Below are positions 24,301-33,773 of a DNA stretch of 64,000 nt, piece by piece. Positions within the stretch are counted from its first letter, which is position 1, and each line of letters starts with the position of its first letter. Under the pieces are notes generated by a model. It did not search any database and had not been told where the DNA came from. It saw only the letters and a program-made list of their open reading frames with translations. The DNA is from Closterium sp. NIES-65 (taxonomy: Eukaryota > Streptophyta > Zygnematophyceae > Desmidiales > Closteriaceae): assembly GCA_948144175.1 (NCBI GenBank), contig CANXME010002486.1, positions 4,154,001 to 4,218,000 of the forward strand, read 5' to 3'. The position numbers and the translations under genes were made by a program.

Positions 24301-27300
24301 AGTAGCTCGGCGGGGGTGGGAAGCTTCCTCCCGTCGATGTACGAGCCGGGCGGCATGAAGTTGTCCACATCAGGTGCACCATAGTAGATGGGCACCGTGC
24401 CTTGGGGGGTGGGTGGGAGTCCAAGGGGGGGAGAAGGGAAGGGGAAGGTGGGGATGCAGGAATTAGGAGGGGATTGAGCGGAAAAGTCATGATAGGTGTA
24501 AGTGCTATATGTTGGTACATTTGTATCTAATGACAAGTACAAGCACTACTTTAATGTCATAATAGGTATAAGCGCTATATGTTGGTACTAAGTGTCAGTG
24601 CGTTACTTGAACTTAGTAAGAAGTCTAAGTGCGTTACTTACGCAAATGTTCAGTAGTATCAAGGATAAGTGCAGTACTTCAACTTATGCCAAGGCAGGTG
24701 TCATGTGCGGCTTTAAACCCACCTGCTTCAAGCGTGCGGAGAAGCTTCCAGGAAACGAAGCCCAGGAGGCGGGGGTCATCGACAACGAGTTCGAACTTGT
24801 AATTGGAGGAGAGGCAGTGCGACTTCTGTGAGTGCTGTGCGTGCGCTGCCCTGCCACGGGGAGGGACAGGGGCAGTGGGGAGGGAGGGGTATCTAAAGAA
24901 GAGAATGAGCAATGTGAAAGGATAGAGAGTTAATCTTGGTGAGCTCGATTCAGTGTGAGTTCAAGCTCCTTTGATTGAATGACCAGCACAGTACCGGTGG
25001 GCGGCGTCCCCCAAAGGTTCAAGTCGCAGGGGTTTGGGTTTGGCCCAGTTACCAGGCCGGACATGCAAGGTCTGCAGCTTAGTAATACGCACTGAGTGGT
25101 CCAGGCGAAGAAGAGCACAAGATCCCAGGCGACTGACGTGGAGGGGCAGTGCACTGACGTGGAGGGGCAGTGACTGACGTGGAGGGGCAGTGCACTGACG
25201 TGGAGGGGCAGTGACTGACGTGGAGGGGCAGTGCACTGACGTGGAGGGGCAGTGACTGACGTGGAGGGGCAGTGCACTGACGTGGAGGGGCAGTGACTGA
25301 CGTGGAGGGGCAGTGCACTGACGTGGAGGGGCAGTGACTGACGTGGAGGGGCAGTGCACTGACGTGGAGGGGCAGTGACTGACGTGGAGGGGCAGTGCAC
25401 TGACGTGGAGGGGCAGTGCACTGACGTGGAGGGGCAGTGCACTGACGTGGAGGGGCAGTGACTGACGTGGAGGGGCAGTGCACTGACGTGGAGGGGCAGT
25501 GACTGACGTGGAGGGGCAGTGCACTGACGTGGAGGGGCAGTGACTGACGTGGAGGGGCAGTGCACTGACGTGGAGGGGCAGTGACTGACGTGGAGGGGCA
25601 GTGCACTGACGTGGAGGGGCAGTGACTGACGTGGAGGGGCAGTGCACTGACGTGCAGGGGCAGTGACTGACGTGGAGGGGCAGTGCACTGACGTGGAGGG
25701 GCAGTGACTGACGTGGAGGGGCAGTGCACTGACGTGCAGGGGCAGTGACTGACGTGGAGGGGCAGTGCACTGACGTGGAGGGGCAGTGACTGACGTGGAG
25801 GGGCAGTGCACTGACGTGGAGGGGCAGTGACTGACGTGGAGGGGCAGTGCACTGACGTGCAGGGGCAGTGACTGACGTGGAGGGGCAGTGCACTGACGTG
25901 GAGGGGCAGTGACTGACGTGGAGGGGCAGTGCACTGACGTGCAGGGGCAGTGACTGACGTGGAGGGGCAGTGCACTGACGTGGAGGGGCAGTGCACTGAC
26001 GTGGAGGGGCAGTGCACTGACGTGGAGGGGCAGGGGTCATTGAACAGCAAGTCCTTATTGGAATCAGTTGGTTTCGAAGTGCAGCAAGCCTACGAAGAGA
26101 GTACGAACGTGGAGGGGCAGCAAGCATACTAAGAGATTACGAACGTGGAGGGGCAGGTGTCATTGAAGAGCACGTCCTCGTTGGAGTTGTTGAAATTGTT
26201 GCCGCACTGCCCAAAGCTGTGCGTCGGTATGTGCGCTGCCACCTGCCAGCACACACACACAGGGACCATTGGTGTGATTAGGATGCACGCACATGTAGAG
26301 CGGGAGGGCGCACACACACATGGAGAGACGGCTCACGGACGACCAGCAGTGCAGTGTGCATTCTGTGCCCTGCACAAGCATGCCGTGTGTCTGATAGCGA
26401 AAGAGTGGGGTGCTGAGACGCCTACCCGGTCGTGTCGGGCCGGGTATTCCCGACTGGGCAGGGTATTCCCGACTGGGTAGGGTATTCCCGACTGGGTAGG
26501 GTATTCCCGACTGGGTAGGGTATTCCCGACTGGGTAGGGTATTCCCGACTGGGTAGGGTATTCCCGACTGGGTAGGGTATTCCCGACTGGGTAGGGTATT
26601 CCTGACTGGGTAGGGTATTCCTGACTGGGTAGGGTATTCCTGACTGGGTAGGGTATTCCTGACTGGGTAGGGTATTCCCGACTGGGTAGGGTATTCCCGA
26701 CTGGGTAGGGTATTCCCGACTGGGTAGGGTATTCCCGACTGGGTAGGGTATTCCTGACTGGGTAGGGTATTCCTGACTGGGTAGGGTATTCCTGACTGGG
26801 TAGGGTATTCCTGACTGGGTAGGATATTTTCTGACTGCGTAGGGTTGACCCAATACACGATCTTTGTGTTTTAGGCCGGGTCTTTCCGACTTGGGTAGTC
26901 GGGTCAACCCGAACCAGGTTGATCCGAAACCCTTTTTTTTTAAGCACGAGCCGATCTAGAGCAGTTGGAAATTGGCGTGATCCAACTCAGAGACGTCAAT
27001 TTCTGAGACGACTTAGGCAGAATCTAGTTAGTCCACTGCATAGGATGAACGAGACTCCAAGTTGCATATTACCTTTTCATCTAGAAGAACAAGCTCCTTT
27101 TCTACAACATGCAATAAGAAGAGAAATACAAGTGCGCGGCAGGTAGGCGCGCATTGAAGAGAAATACAAGTGCGCGGCAGGTAGGCGCGCATTGAAGAGA
27201 AATACAAGTGCGCGGCAGGTAGGCGCGCATTGAAGAGAAATACAAGTGCGCGGCAGGTAGGCGCGCATTGCAGCCAGCGTGGCGCCCCACAGCCTTGGAG

Positions 27301-30300
27301 CGCACGAGTGCTGTTCACTGTGCTGGAGGGCACACACACACAGGGAGAGAGGGCTCACTGTGTGCCTGGCACCGCTCTGCACCGTAGTGCATACCTGTGT
27401 GCCTGGAGCGATGAGCGTGGGATCCTGGCAGTCGTCCTCGTGCCAATACACCAACGTGTCCTGAGAGGAGAGAGGGAGGGAGGGAGGGAGGGAGGGAGGG
27501 AGGGAGGGAGGGAGGGAGGGAGGGAGGGAGGGAGGGAGGGAGGGAGGGAGGGAGGGAGGGAGGGAGGGAGGGAGGGAGGGAGGGAGGGAGGGAGGGAGGG
27601 AGGGAGGGAGGGAGGGCGGGAGGGAGGGAGGGCGGGAGGGAGGGAGGGCGGGAGGGAGGGAGGGCGGGAGGGAGGGAGGGAGGGAGGGCGGGAGGGAGGG
27701 AGGGAGGGAGGGCGGGAGGGAGGGAGGGCGGGAGGGAGGGAGGGCGGGAGGGAGGGAGGGCGGGAGGGAGGGAGGGAGGGAGGGAGGGCGGGAGGGCCCA
27801 TGCTTGCACTGAGGGAGGTGGCACCACGAGCAGCCAGCACAGCAGGGGGGCTGGTGCACAGCAGGGGGGCTGGTGCACAGCAGGGGGGCTGGTACAGCTT
27901 ATGGCGATGGAAATGAGGATGGGAGGATTGGGGATGGGAATGGGAATGGGAATGGGAATGGGAATGGGAATTGGAATGGGAATTGGAATGGGAATTGGAA
28001 TGGGAATTGGATCGGGAGTTAGCGTGTGAGTGATAGAGGGTGAAGGTGGAGAGGAAGAGTCAGTTGCAGGTAATCACACCAGTCACTCACAGGGCAGCTT
28101 GGCAGCACCAACCAACTGACCAACCGACCACACGCATGCCAGCAAGCAAGCGAGAGAGGGATTGGCACCTGGAACTTGAGAGGTAGACAAAAGCTACCCC
28201 CTCTCCCCCTCCCCCACAGGCACCTGGAACTTGAGAGGCACCTGGAACTTGAGGGGCACCTGGAACTTGAGAGGCACCTGGAACTTGAGGGGCTGCAGGC
28301 CGTGCTGCCTGCCGCTGGGCATGGCGTCAGAGAAGCGCGCAAAGGTGAGCTGCACGTCCGCCCCCCGCCCCCACCACACCGCCACGTCCCCCTCCTCCGC
28401 CCTGCCGCCCCCCGCCGCCCCCGCCGCCCGCCCCATGTCCAGGTAGACCTGCAGCGGGTCGCCCACCTGGCAGGGGGGGGGCGGGGGAGGGAGGGGAGGA
28501 TGACATGGTTGGATTGAGAGGACAGCAGACCGCCCCATGTCCAGGTAGACCTGCAGCGGGTCGCCCACCTGGCAGGGGAAGGGGGGAGAGGGTTGACGTG
28601 GTTGGAAGGAGAGGCGTGCAGAGGGAATGGTATTAGAGGGAATGGTATTAGAGGGAATGGTATTAGAGGGCAAGTGGCAGCAGGGAGTGCCATGAGAGGG
28701 AATGGTATGAGAGGGCAAGTGGCAGCAGGGAGTGCCATGAGAGGGAATGGTATTAGAGGGCAAGTGGCAGCAGGGAGTGCCATGAGAGGGAATGGTATTA
28801 GAGGGCAAGAGGCAGCAGGGAGTGCCATGAGAGGGAATGGTATTAGAGGGCAAGTGGCAGCAGGGAGTGCCATGAGAGGGAATGGTATTAGAGGGCAAGC
28901 GGCAGCAGGGAGTGCCATGAGAGGGAATGGTATTAGAGGGCAAGTGGCAGCAGGGAGTGCCATGAGAGGGAATGGTATTAGAGGGCAAGTGGCAGCAGGG
29001 AGTGCCATGAGAGGGAACGGTATTAGAGGGCAAGTGGCAGCAGGGAGTGCCATGAGAGGGAATGGTATTAGAGGGCAAGTGGCAGCAGGGAGTGCCATGA
29101 GAGGGAATGGTATTAGAGGGCAAGAGGCAGCAGGGAGTGCCATGAGAGGGAATGGTATTAGAGGGCAAGTGGCAGCAGGGAGTGCCATGAGAGGGAATGG
29201 TATTAGAGGGCAAGAGGCAGCAGGGAGTGCCATGAGAGGGAATGGTATTAGAGGGCAAGTGGCAGCAGGGAGTGCCATGAGAGGGAATGGTATTAGAGGG
29301 CAAGTGGCAGCAGGGAGTGCCATGAGAGGGAACGGTATTAGAGGGCAAGTGGCAGCAGGGAGTGCCATGAGAGGGAATGGTATTAGAGGGCAAGTGGCAG
29401 CAGGGAGTGCCATGAGAGGGAATGGTATTAGAGGGCAAGTGGCAGCAGGGAGTGCCATGAGAGGGAATGGTATTAGAGGGCAAGTGGCAGCAGGGAGTGC
29501 CATGAGACCAGCCGGGTGCAGCAGGGTGGTGAGGTGGAGTACGTGCAGAGAAGGAGAGAGGTTGAGGGCAAGGCGAATGAAGGAGAGTGGCAGGCAGGAT
29601 GCAGGTGTGGAAGCACGGCAGGATGCAGGTGTGGAAGCACGGCAGGATGCAGGCGTGGAAGCACGGCAGGATGCAGGTGTGGAAGCACGGCAGGATGCAG
29701 GTGTGGAAGCACGGCAGGATGCAGGTGTGGAAGCACGGCAGGATGCAGGCGTGGAAGCACGGCAGGATGCAGGTGTGGAAGCATGGCAGGATGCAGGTGT
29801 GGAAGCACGGCAGGATGCAGGTGTGGAAGCACGGCAGGATGCAGGCGTGGAAGCACGGCAGGATGCAGGTGTGGAAGCACGGCAGGATGCAGGTGTGGAA
29901 GCACGGCAGGATGCAGGCGTGGAAGCACGGCAGGATGCAGGTGTGGAAGCATGGCAGGATGCAGGTGTGGAAGCACGGCAGGATGCAGGTGTGGAAGCAC
30001 GGCAGGATGCAGGCGTGGAAGCACGGCAGGATGCAGGTGTGGAAGCACGGCAGGATGCAGGTGTGGAAGCATGGCAGGATGCAGGTGTGGAAGCACGGCA
30101 GGATGCAGGTTTGGAAGCACGGCAGGATGCAGGTGTGGAAGCACGGCAGGATGCAGGTGTGGAAGCACGGCAGGATGCAGGTGTGGCAGCACGGCAGGAT
30201 GCAGGTGTGGAAGCACGGCAGGATGCGGGTGTGGAAGCACTGCTTCCACGGCCCTGCCCACCCACCCCCCTTTCCCCCTCCTGCTCCCCCCCCCTCTGCT

Positions 30301-33300
30301 GCACTCACGTTTGCTTTCGCTACTTCGCTTCTCCCCCCGTTGCTGCTCCCCCTTCTGTGCTGCGCTCACCTGCCGGCCCAGCGGGGGGGTGTTGGGGGCG
30401 ACATGGAGAGTGGCGTCCGCATGCGATGCCATGGGCTCACTGAACGTTATCTGGACAGAGGCGAGGCGTGGTGTGAAAGGGAGCAGGTGGTGAGGGCGAG
30501 GAGAGGGAGCACATGTCAGAGCACATGTCAGAGCAACCATGCTGTATCTCCCCTGCCTGTATCCATCAAGGACCATTCGAGGGAGAGACAAGGAAAGGGG
30601 GGGAGGGAGAAGAGGCGCCACAAGGTGACTGCTTACTGCGAATGTCATTCAGTGTACCTGGCATGTCGTTTAGTGTACCTGGCATGTCGTTTAGTGTACC
30701 TGGCATGTCGTTTAGTGTACCTGGCATGTCGTTTAGTGTAACTGGCATGTCGTTTAGTGTACCTGGCATGTCGTTTAGTGTACCGGGCATGTCGTTTAGT
30801 GTACCTGGCATGTCGTTTAGTGTACCTGGCATGTCGTTTAGTGTACCTGGCATGTCGTTTAGTGTACCTGGCATGTCGTTTAGTGTACCTGGCATGTCGT
30901 TTAGTGTACCTGGCATGTCGTTTAGTGCACCTGGCATGTCGTTTAGTGTACCTGACATGTCATTTAGTGTACCTGGCATGTCATTTAGTGTACTTTAGTG
31001 TACCTGGCATGTCATTTAGTGTACTTTAGTGTACCTGGCATGTCATTTAGTGTACTTTAGTGTACCTGGCATGTCATTTAGTGTACTTTAGTGTACCTCG
31101 CATGTCATTTAGTGTACTTTAGTGTACCTGGCATGTCATTTAGTGTACTTTAGTGTACCTGGCATGTCATTTAGTGTACTTTAGTGTACCTGGCATGTCA
31201 TTTAGTGTACTTTAGTGTACCTGGCATGTCATTTAGTGTACCTGGCATGTTATTTAGTGTACCTGGCATGTCGTTAGTGTACCTGGCATGTCGTTTAGTG
31301 TACCTGGCATGTCGTTTAGTGTACCTGGCATGTCGTTTAGTGTACCTGGCATGTCGTTTAGTGCACCTGGCATGTCGTTTAGTGTACCTGGCATGTCATT
31401 TAGTGTACCTGGCATGTCATTTAGTGTACTTTAGTGTACCTGGCATGTCATTTAGTGTACCTGGCATGTCATTTATTGTACCTGGCATGTCATTTAGTGT
31501 ACCTGGCATGTCATTTATTGTACCTGGCATGTCATTTATTGTACCTGGCATGTCATTTATTGTACCTGGCATGTCATTTATTGTACCTGGCATGTCATTC
31601 GGCACCTCGGGCAGAAATAATATCCCTCAATGCTGCCTGCATCGAACCATGAGGAATTGGTGGGGACAACGAAGACGGTGACGTGGCGCAATCTCATTCG
31701 GTTGCACGATGGCTCGGTGGGGTCCTGATGGGCGTGCAAGGAGAGAGGAAACTGGGGTTGACTTATGAAGGCCAGGGTTGACTTATGAAGGCCAGGGTCG
31801 ACTTATGAAGGCCAGGGTTGACTTATGAAGGCCAGGGTTGACTTATGAAGGCCAGGGTTGACTTATGAAGGCCAGGGTTGACTTATGAAGGCCAGGGTTG
31901 ACTTATGAAGGCCAGGGTTGACTTATGAAGGCCAGGGTTGACTTATGAAGGCCAGGGTTGACTTATGAAGGCCAGGGTTGACTTATGAAGGCCAGGGTTG
32001 ACTTATGAAGGCCAGGGTTGACTTATGAAGGCCAGGGTTGACTTATGAAGGCCAGGGTTGACTTATGAAGGCCAGGGTTGACTTATGAAGGCCAGGGTTG
32101 ACTTATGAAGGCCAGGGTTGACTTATGAAGGCCAGGGTTGACTTATGAAGGCCAGGGTTGACTTATGAAGGCCAGGGTTGACTTATGAAGGCCAGGGTTG
32201 ACTTATGAAGGCCAGGGTTGACTTATGAAGGCCAGGGTTATGAAGGCGAGTTGGCATATGAAAGCCGTGGTTGACTCATGGAAGGCCAGAGCTGACTTAT
32301 TAAGGCCAATGCAAGTGAACCAAGAGAGGGATGGGGATGGGTATAAGACGTGCGTTGCTGAAAAAGGGGCGTGCCTGCAGCGAGGGGGGGGAGGGCGTGC
32401 TTGCATGGATGGGGGAGGGAGGGAGGGCGTGCCTGCAGCGAGGGGGGAGGGAGGGAGGGCGTGCCTGCAGCGAGGGGGGAGGGAGGGAGGGCGTGCCTGC
32501 AGTGAGGGGGGAGGGAGGGAGGGCGTGCCTGCAGGGAGGGGTTGGGCGGCCAAGCGAGGGGGTCTCTGAAGCGGTTGATGAGGTGGCGGTGGCGTGCGCG
32601 GAACGATGCACACCCCACATGGCGCTCCCACAGCCTGGTGGCCGTGCGTGGGACATGGGGGCATGGGGGCATGGGGACATGGTGGCATGGGGGCATGGGG
32701 GCATGGGGACAGGGGGACATGGTGGCATGGGGGCATGGCGGCAAGCGGGCATGGGGGCATGGGGGCATGGGGGCATGGGGGCATGGTGGCATGGGGGCAT
32801 GGGGGCATGGGATCAAGGGGGCATGGGGGCATGGGCGCATCTGGGCGTGGGGGCATGGGGTACGGGGATGGGGGTGAGGGTATGGAGTAGGGGCATGGGC
32901 TGTGCACAAGAGATGGCATCATCCTCTCCTTCCGCAAACCCTCATCCCTCAACCCCTTACTTCCTCACCCCCTCAGTCCCTCTATCGCTCATCCCCTCAT
33001 TTCCTCATCTCCTCAATCCTCATCCCCACTTCCTTCCGTCCCCCTGAACCGCACTACACCGCTTTCTCGCATCTCACATCACTCTGCGCCTGTCTTTCCT
33101 CCCGCTCCGCCACTCCTTTTCCGCTCACTCCCGCGCGCACCTGGCGGCGGCCTGCACGTCGAATTTGCCGTCCGTCTGCGTCTCGTTGAACAGCCCGCGC
33201 CCGAAGCCCTCGTCGCGCCGCGCCGCGTCGCCGTCGGGGCGCCCGAAGTACGTCTCAGCGTCGATCTCGAGGTCCGTGGGGACCAGCGTCGCCGCCACAA

Positions 33301-33487
33301 TCAGTAAACACAGTAACGCTGCGAAGGCTGCGAAATGTAACGGTCGTTTTCGCGGATGGATGGCGGTGATTGACGAGCGAATGCAGTCGAGTATGTCGGA
33401 GAAGAGAACGTGGAAATCTGACACGTGGCTGCGGCTGGTTGGTTCGAGGTCGCCCGTAATGGGACGCGGCTTGTGACGCACCTCCAT
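21396..33487 (-). CDS. GT10 alpha-1,3-fucosyltransferase-like protein, 11 exons
   Basis: Exons 33141-33487, 32529-32634, 31587-31724, 30370-30450, 28278-28466, 27395-27460, 27244-27322, 26145-26235, 24723-24850, 24269-24400 and 21396-21541 join with consistent phase to 500 residues. GT10 enzymes move fucose from GDP-fucose to glycans in the Golgi. A signal anchor lies at about 51-70 (FAAFAALLCLLIVAATLV). The stem includes a Cys-containing exon (GYYFCPRCRMTC). The GT10 core has THSFGQCGNN, SSNYKFELV, AGTVPIYYGAPD, PPGSYID and a C-terminal KYMDLFAWRTC. The FENS and TEK residues usual in the GDP-fucose site read VDDP and SWK here, so activity is uncertain. Exon 2 would use a GC donor. About 10.6 of 12.1 kb is intron, mostly tandem repeats. 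An intact hAT element sits 286 bp upstream of the start. Confidence 0.85.
21592..23636 (-). repeat. 28-bp minisatellite, 73 units, in last GT10 intron
   Basis: The plus-strand unit contains GTGTGGAGGGCCATGGAACA followed by TGTRGCCT, where R is A or G. Units are otherwise nearly identical. Counting by eye gives 73 units. The array lies between a duplicated exon (23644-23706) and the real last exon. No minus-strand frame contains a stop across the whole array, because 28 is not a multiple of 3 and the unit lacks stops in every minus frame. Confidence 0.95.
23644..23706 (-). other. Upstream duplicate of GT10 last exon
   Basis: CCCCCATGCAG acceptor followed by KYMDRFAWRTCGVWGHYAHV, one substitution from the start of the real last exon (21396-21541), with the same entry phase. 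After YAHV it runs into the 28-bp array without a stop. A third, more decayed copy (IDLLAWRTRYTLV) lies at about 23776-23815. Either a dead duplicate or an alternative terminal exon. Confidence 0.7.
24241..24288 (-). repeat. 20-bp donor duplication at GT10 exon 10
   Basis: Minus strand reads TGCACCTCGACCCCT/GTGAG twice in tandem; the upstream copy is the real donor after exon 24269-24400. Choosing the second donor adds 20 nt and shifts the frame. Confidence 0.85.
25130..26035 (-). repeat. 20/23-bp minisatellite GACGTGGAGGGGCAGTG(CACT)
   Basis: About 42 units. On the transcript strand each carries CTGCCCCTCCAC/GTCAGT, copying the last 12 nt of exon 26145-26235 and its GT. Two further CTGCCCCTCCAC/GTTCGT copies lie between the array and the exon (26095-26155). 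A few units carry GTGCAGG instead of GTGGAGG. Confidence 0.9.
26034..26085 (-). pseudogene. Partial copy of GT10 exon 8 end (LLFNDPCPST)
   Basis: Reads SNKDLLFNDPCPST on minus, duplicating SNEDVLFNDTCPST at the end of exon 26145-26235. It lies between the real exon and the downstream minisatellite and seems to be the link from which the array grew. Confidence 0.6.
26443..26832 (+). repeat. 19-bp GACTGGGTAGGGTATTCCC repeat, about 20 copies
   Basis: Units end TTCCC or TTCCT in small blocks of four to eight. It occupies the GT10 intron between exons 7 and 8, about 600 bp upstream (transcript sense) of exon 8. Confidence 0.9.
27118..27282 (-). repeat. 38-bp donor-anchored repeat at GT10 exon 7, about 4 copies
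   Basis: Exon 27244-27322 ends in 27 nt (through GCCGCGCACTT) which recur with the following GTATTTCTCTT in each unit, so each copy repeats the exon end plus donor. Confidence 0.85.
27470..27795 (+). repeat. (GGGA)n / GGGC tetranucleotide tract
   Basis: About 80 tetramers of GGGA, with GGGC substitutions toward the 3' side. On the GT10 transcript it is a TCCC polypyrimidine tract directly upstream of the acceptor of exon 27395-27460. A strong G-quadruplex candidate on the plus strand. Confidence 0.95.
27925..28010 (+). repeat. GGGAATGGGAATT short repeat
   Basis: GGAATG hexamers grading into a 12-bp GGAATTGGAATG pattern inside the GT10 intron between exons 5 and 6. Confidence 0.75.
28160..28295 (-). 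repeat. 18-bp donor-anchored repeat at GT10 exon 5
   Basis: The unit GTGCCTCTCAAGTTCCAG on minus begins with the intron GT and ends with the last 12 nt of exon 28278-28466 (CTCAAGTTCCAG). Four contiguous copies, plus one near 28165. Because it is 18 nt and open, each extra donor would add VPLKFQ in frame. Confidence 0.9.
28515..28575 (-). pseudogene. Upstream partial copy of GT10 exon 5
   Basis: GCCAG acceptor then VGDPLQVYLDMGR, identical to the start of exon 28278-28466, then divergence (SAVLSIQ). Another partial exon duplication with its 3' splice site. Confidence 0.75.
28615..29510 (+). repeat. 45-bp minisatellite, about 19 units, GT10 intron 4
   Basis: The unit contains AGAGGGCAAGTGGCAGCAGG then GAGTGCCATGAGAGGGAATG and GTATT. 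Being 15 codons long without stops it makes long open frames on both strands that I do not regard as genes. Confidence 0.9.
29595..30245 (+). repeat. 24-bp GGATGCAGGTGTGGAAGCAC repeat, about 27 units
   Basis: GGATGCAGGTGTGGAAGCACGGCA units, with variants GCGTGG and GCATGG scattered in a semi-regular pattern. It adjoins the 45-bp array in the same intron and also stays open in several frames. Confidence 0.9.
30648..31598 (-). repeat. 21-bp donor-anchored minisatellite at GT10 exon 3, about 40 units
   Basis: Exon 31587-31724 ends ATGACATGCCAG followed by GTACAATAA. The unit (GTACACTAAATGACATGCCAG type) begins with the intron GT and ends with those 12 exon nucleotides. A block at about 30985-31240 uses a 32-bp variant with an extra GTACTTTA. 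The first in-frame codons after any extra donor include TAA, so only the first donor keeps the frame. Confidence 0.92.
31755..32242 (+). repeat. 20-bp GGTTGACTTATGAAGGCCAG repeat, about 24 near-identical units
   Basis: A very homogeneous array about 30 bp upstream (transcript sense) of the acceptor of GT10 exon 3; one unit has GTCGAC. Its homogeneity suggests recent expansion. Confidence 0.95.
32380..32545 (-). repeat. About 33-bp repeat anchored at GT10 exon 2 end
   Basis: Exon 32529-32634 ends CTCCCTGCAG followed by GCACGCCCTCCC. The CTGCAG/GCACGCCC junction recurs five times. No GT is present, so the intron would be GC-AG, or the exon end is elsewhere. Confidence 0.75.
32650..32880 (+). 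repeat. 9-bp GGGGGCATG repeat in GT10 intron 1
   Basis: GGGGGCATG and GTGGCATGG variants, about 24 units, G-rich on plus. Confidence 0.85.
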
Positions 33488-33773
33488 TGGGCCGAACGTT
33501 TACTACCGGCACGCGTGATTAACACTACAGTTACACGTATACACTAAACCAGTTGGAGTGTTACTAGCCACAGGGCCACACTAAACAAGTAACTCGACGG
33601 GAGAGCATGACTGGCCTGGGTGCGACGGTCAACAGAGCACAATATCGTGGGGAGCGAAGCGCGGCTTGGAGACAGGAGTCGCGCGAGAGGTGTCGTGTCG
33701 ACTCGTGGGGCGTGGCATAGGGAGTGGGGAGATGAGAAACGGCTGGGGGAGGAATGCTGGACGATGTGTAGAC

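Noticed and set aside
25130-26035. CRISPR-like array of regular short repeats
   Set aside because: No unique spacers: units are contiguous tandem copies, the genome is eukaryotic and the array begins at an exon end.
24930-26127. Minus-strand open frames of 320-390 codons rich in CPSTSV/PPRQ repeats
   Set aside because: Produced by the 20/23-bp donor-anchored array after GT10 exon 8; open in more than one frame, so not a gene.
26443-26832. Interstitial telomere-like repeat (GGGTAGGGT)
   Set aside because: The unit is 19 bp and only superficially resembles TTTAGGG; blocks of TTCCC/TTCCT variants mark it as an ordinary minisatellite.
27077-27916. SLPP- or GREGG-repeat proteins
   Set aside because: Translation of the (GGGA)n tract in several frames; not coding.
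28019-30648. Long open frames on both strands (616, 704 and 761 codons) over the 45-bp and 24-bp arrays
   Set aside because: Repeat-driven openness: 45 and 24 are multiples of 3, so stop-free units stay open. They lie in the GT10 introns between known exons and have no start context or domain.
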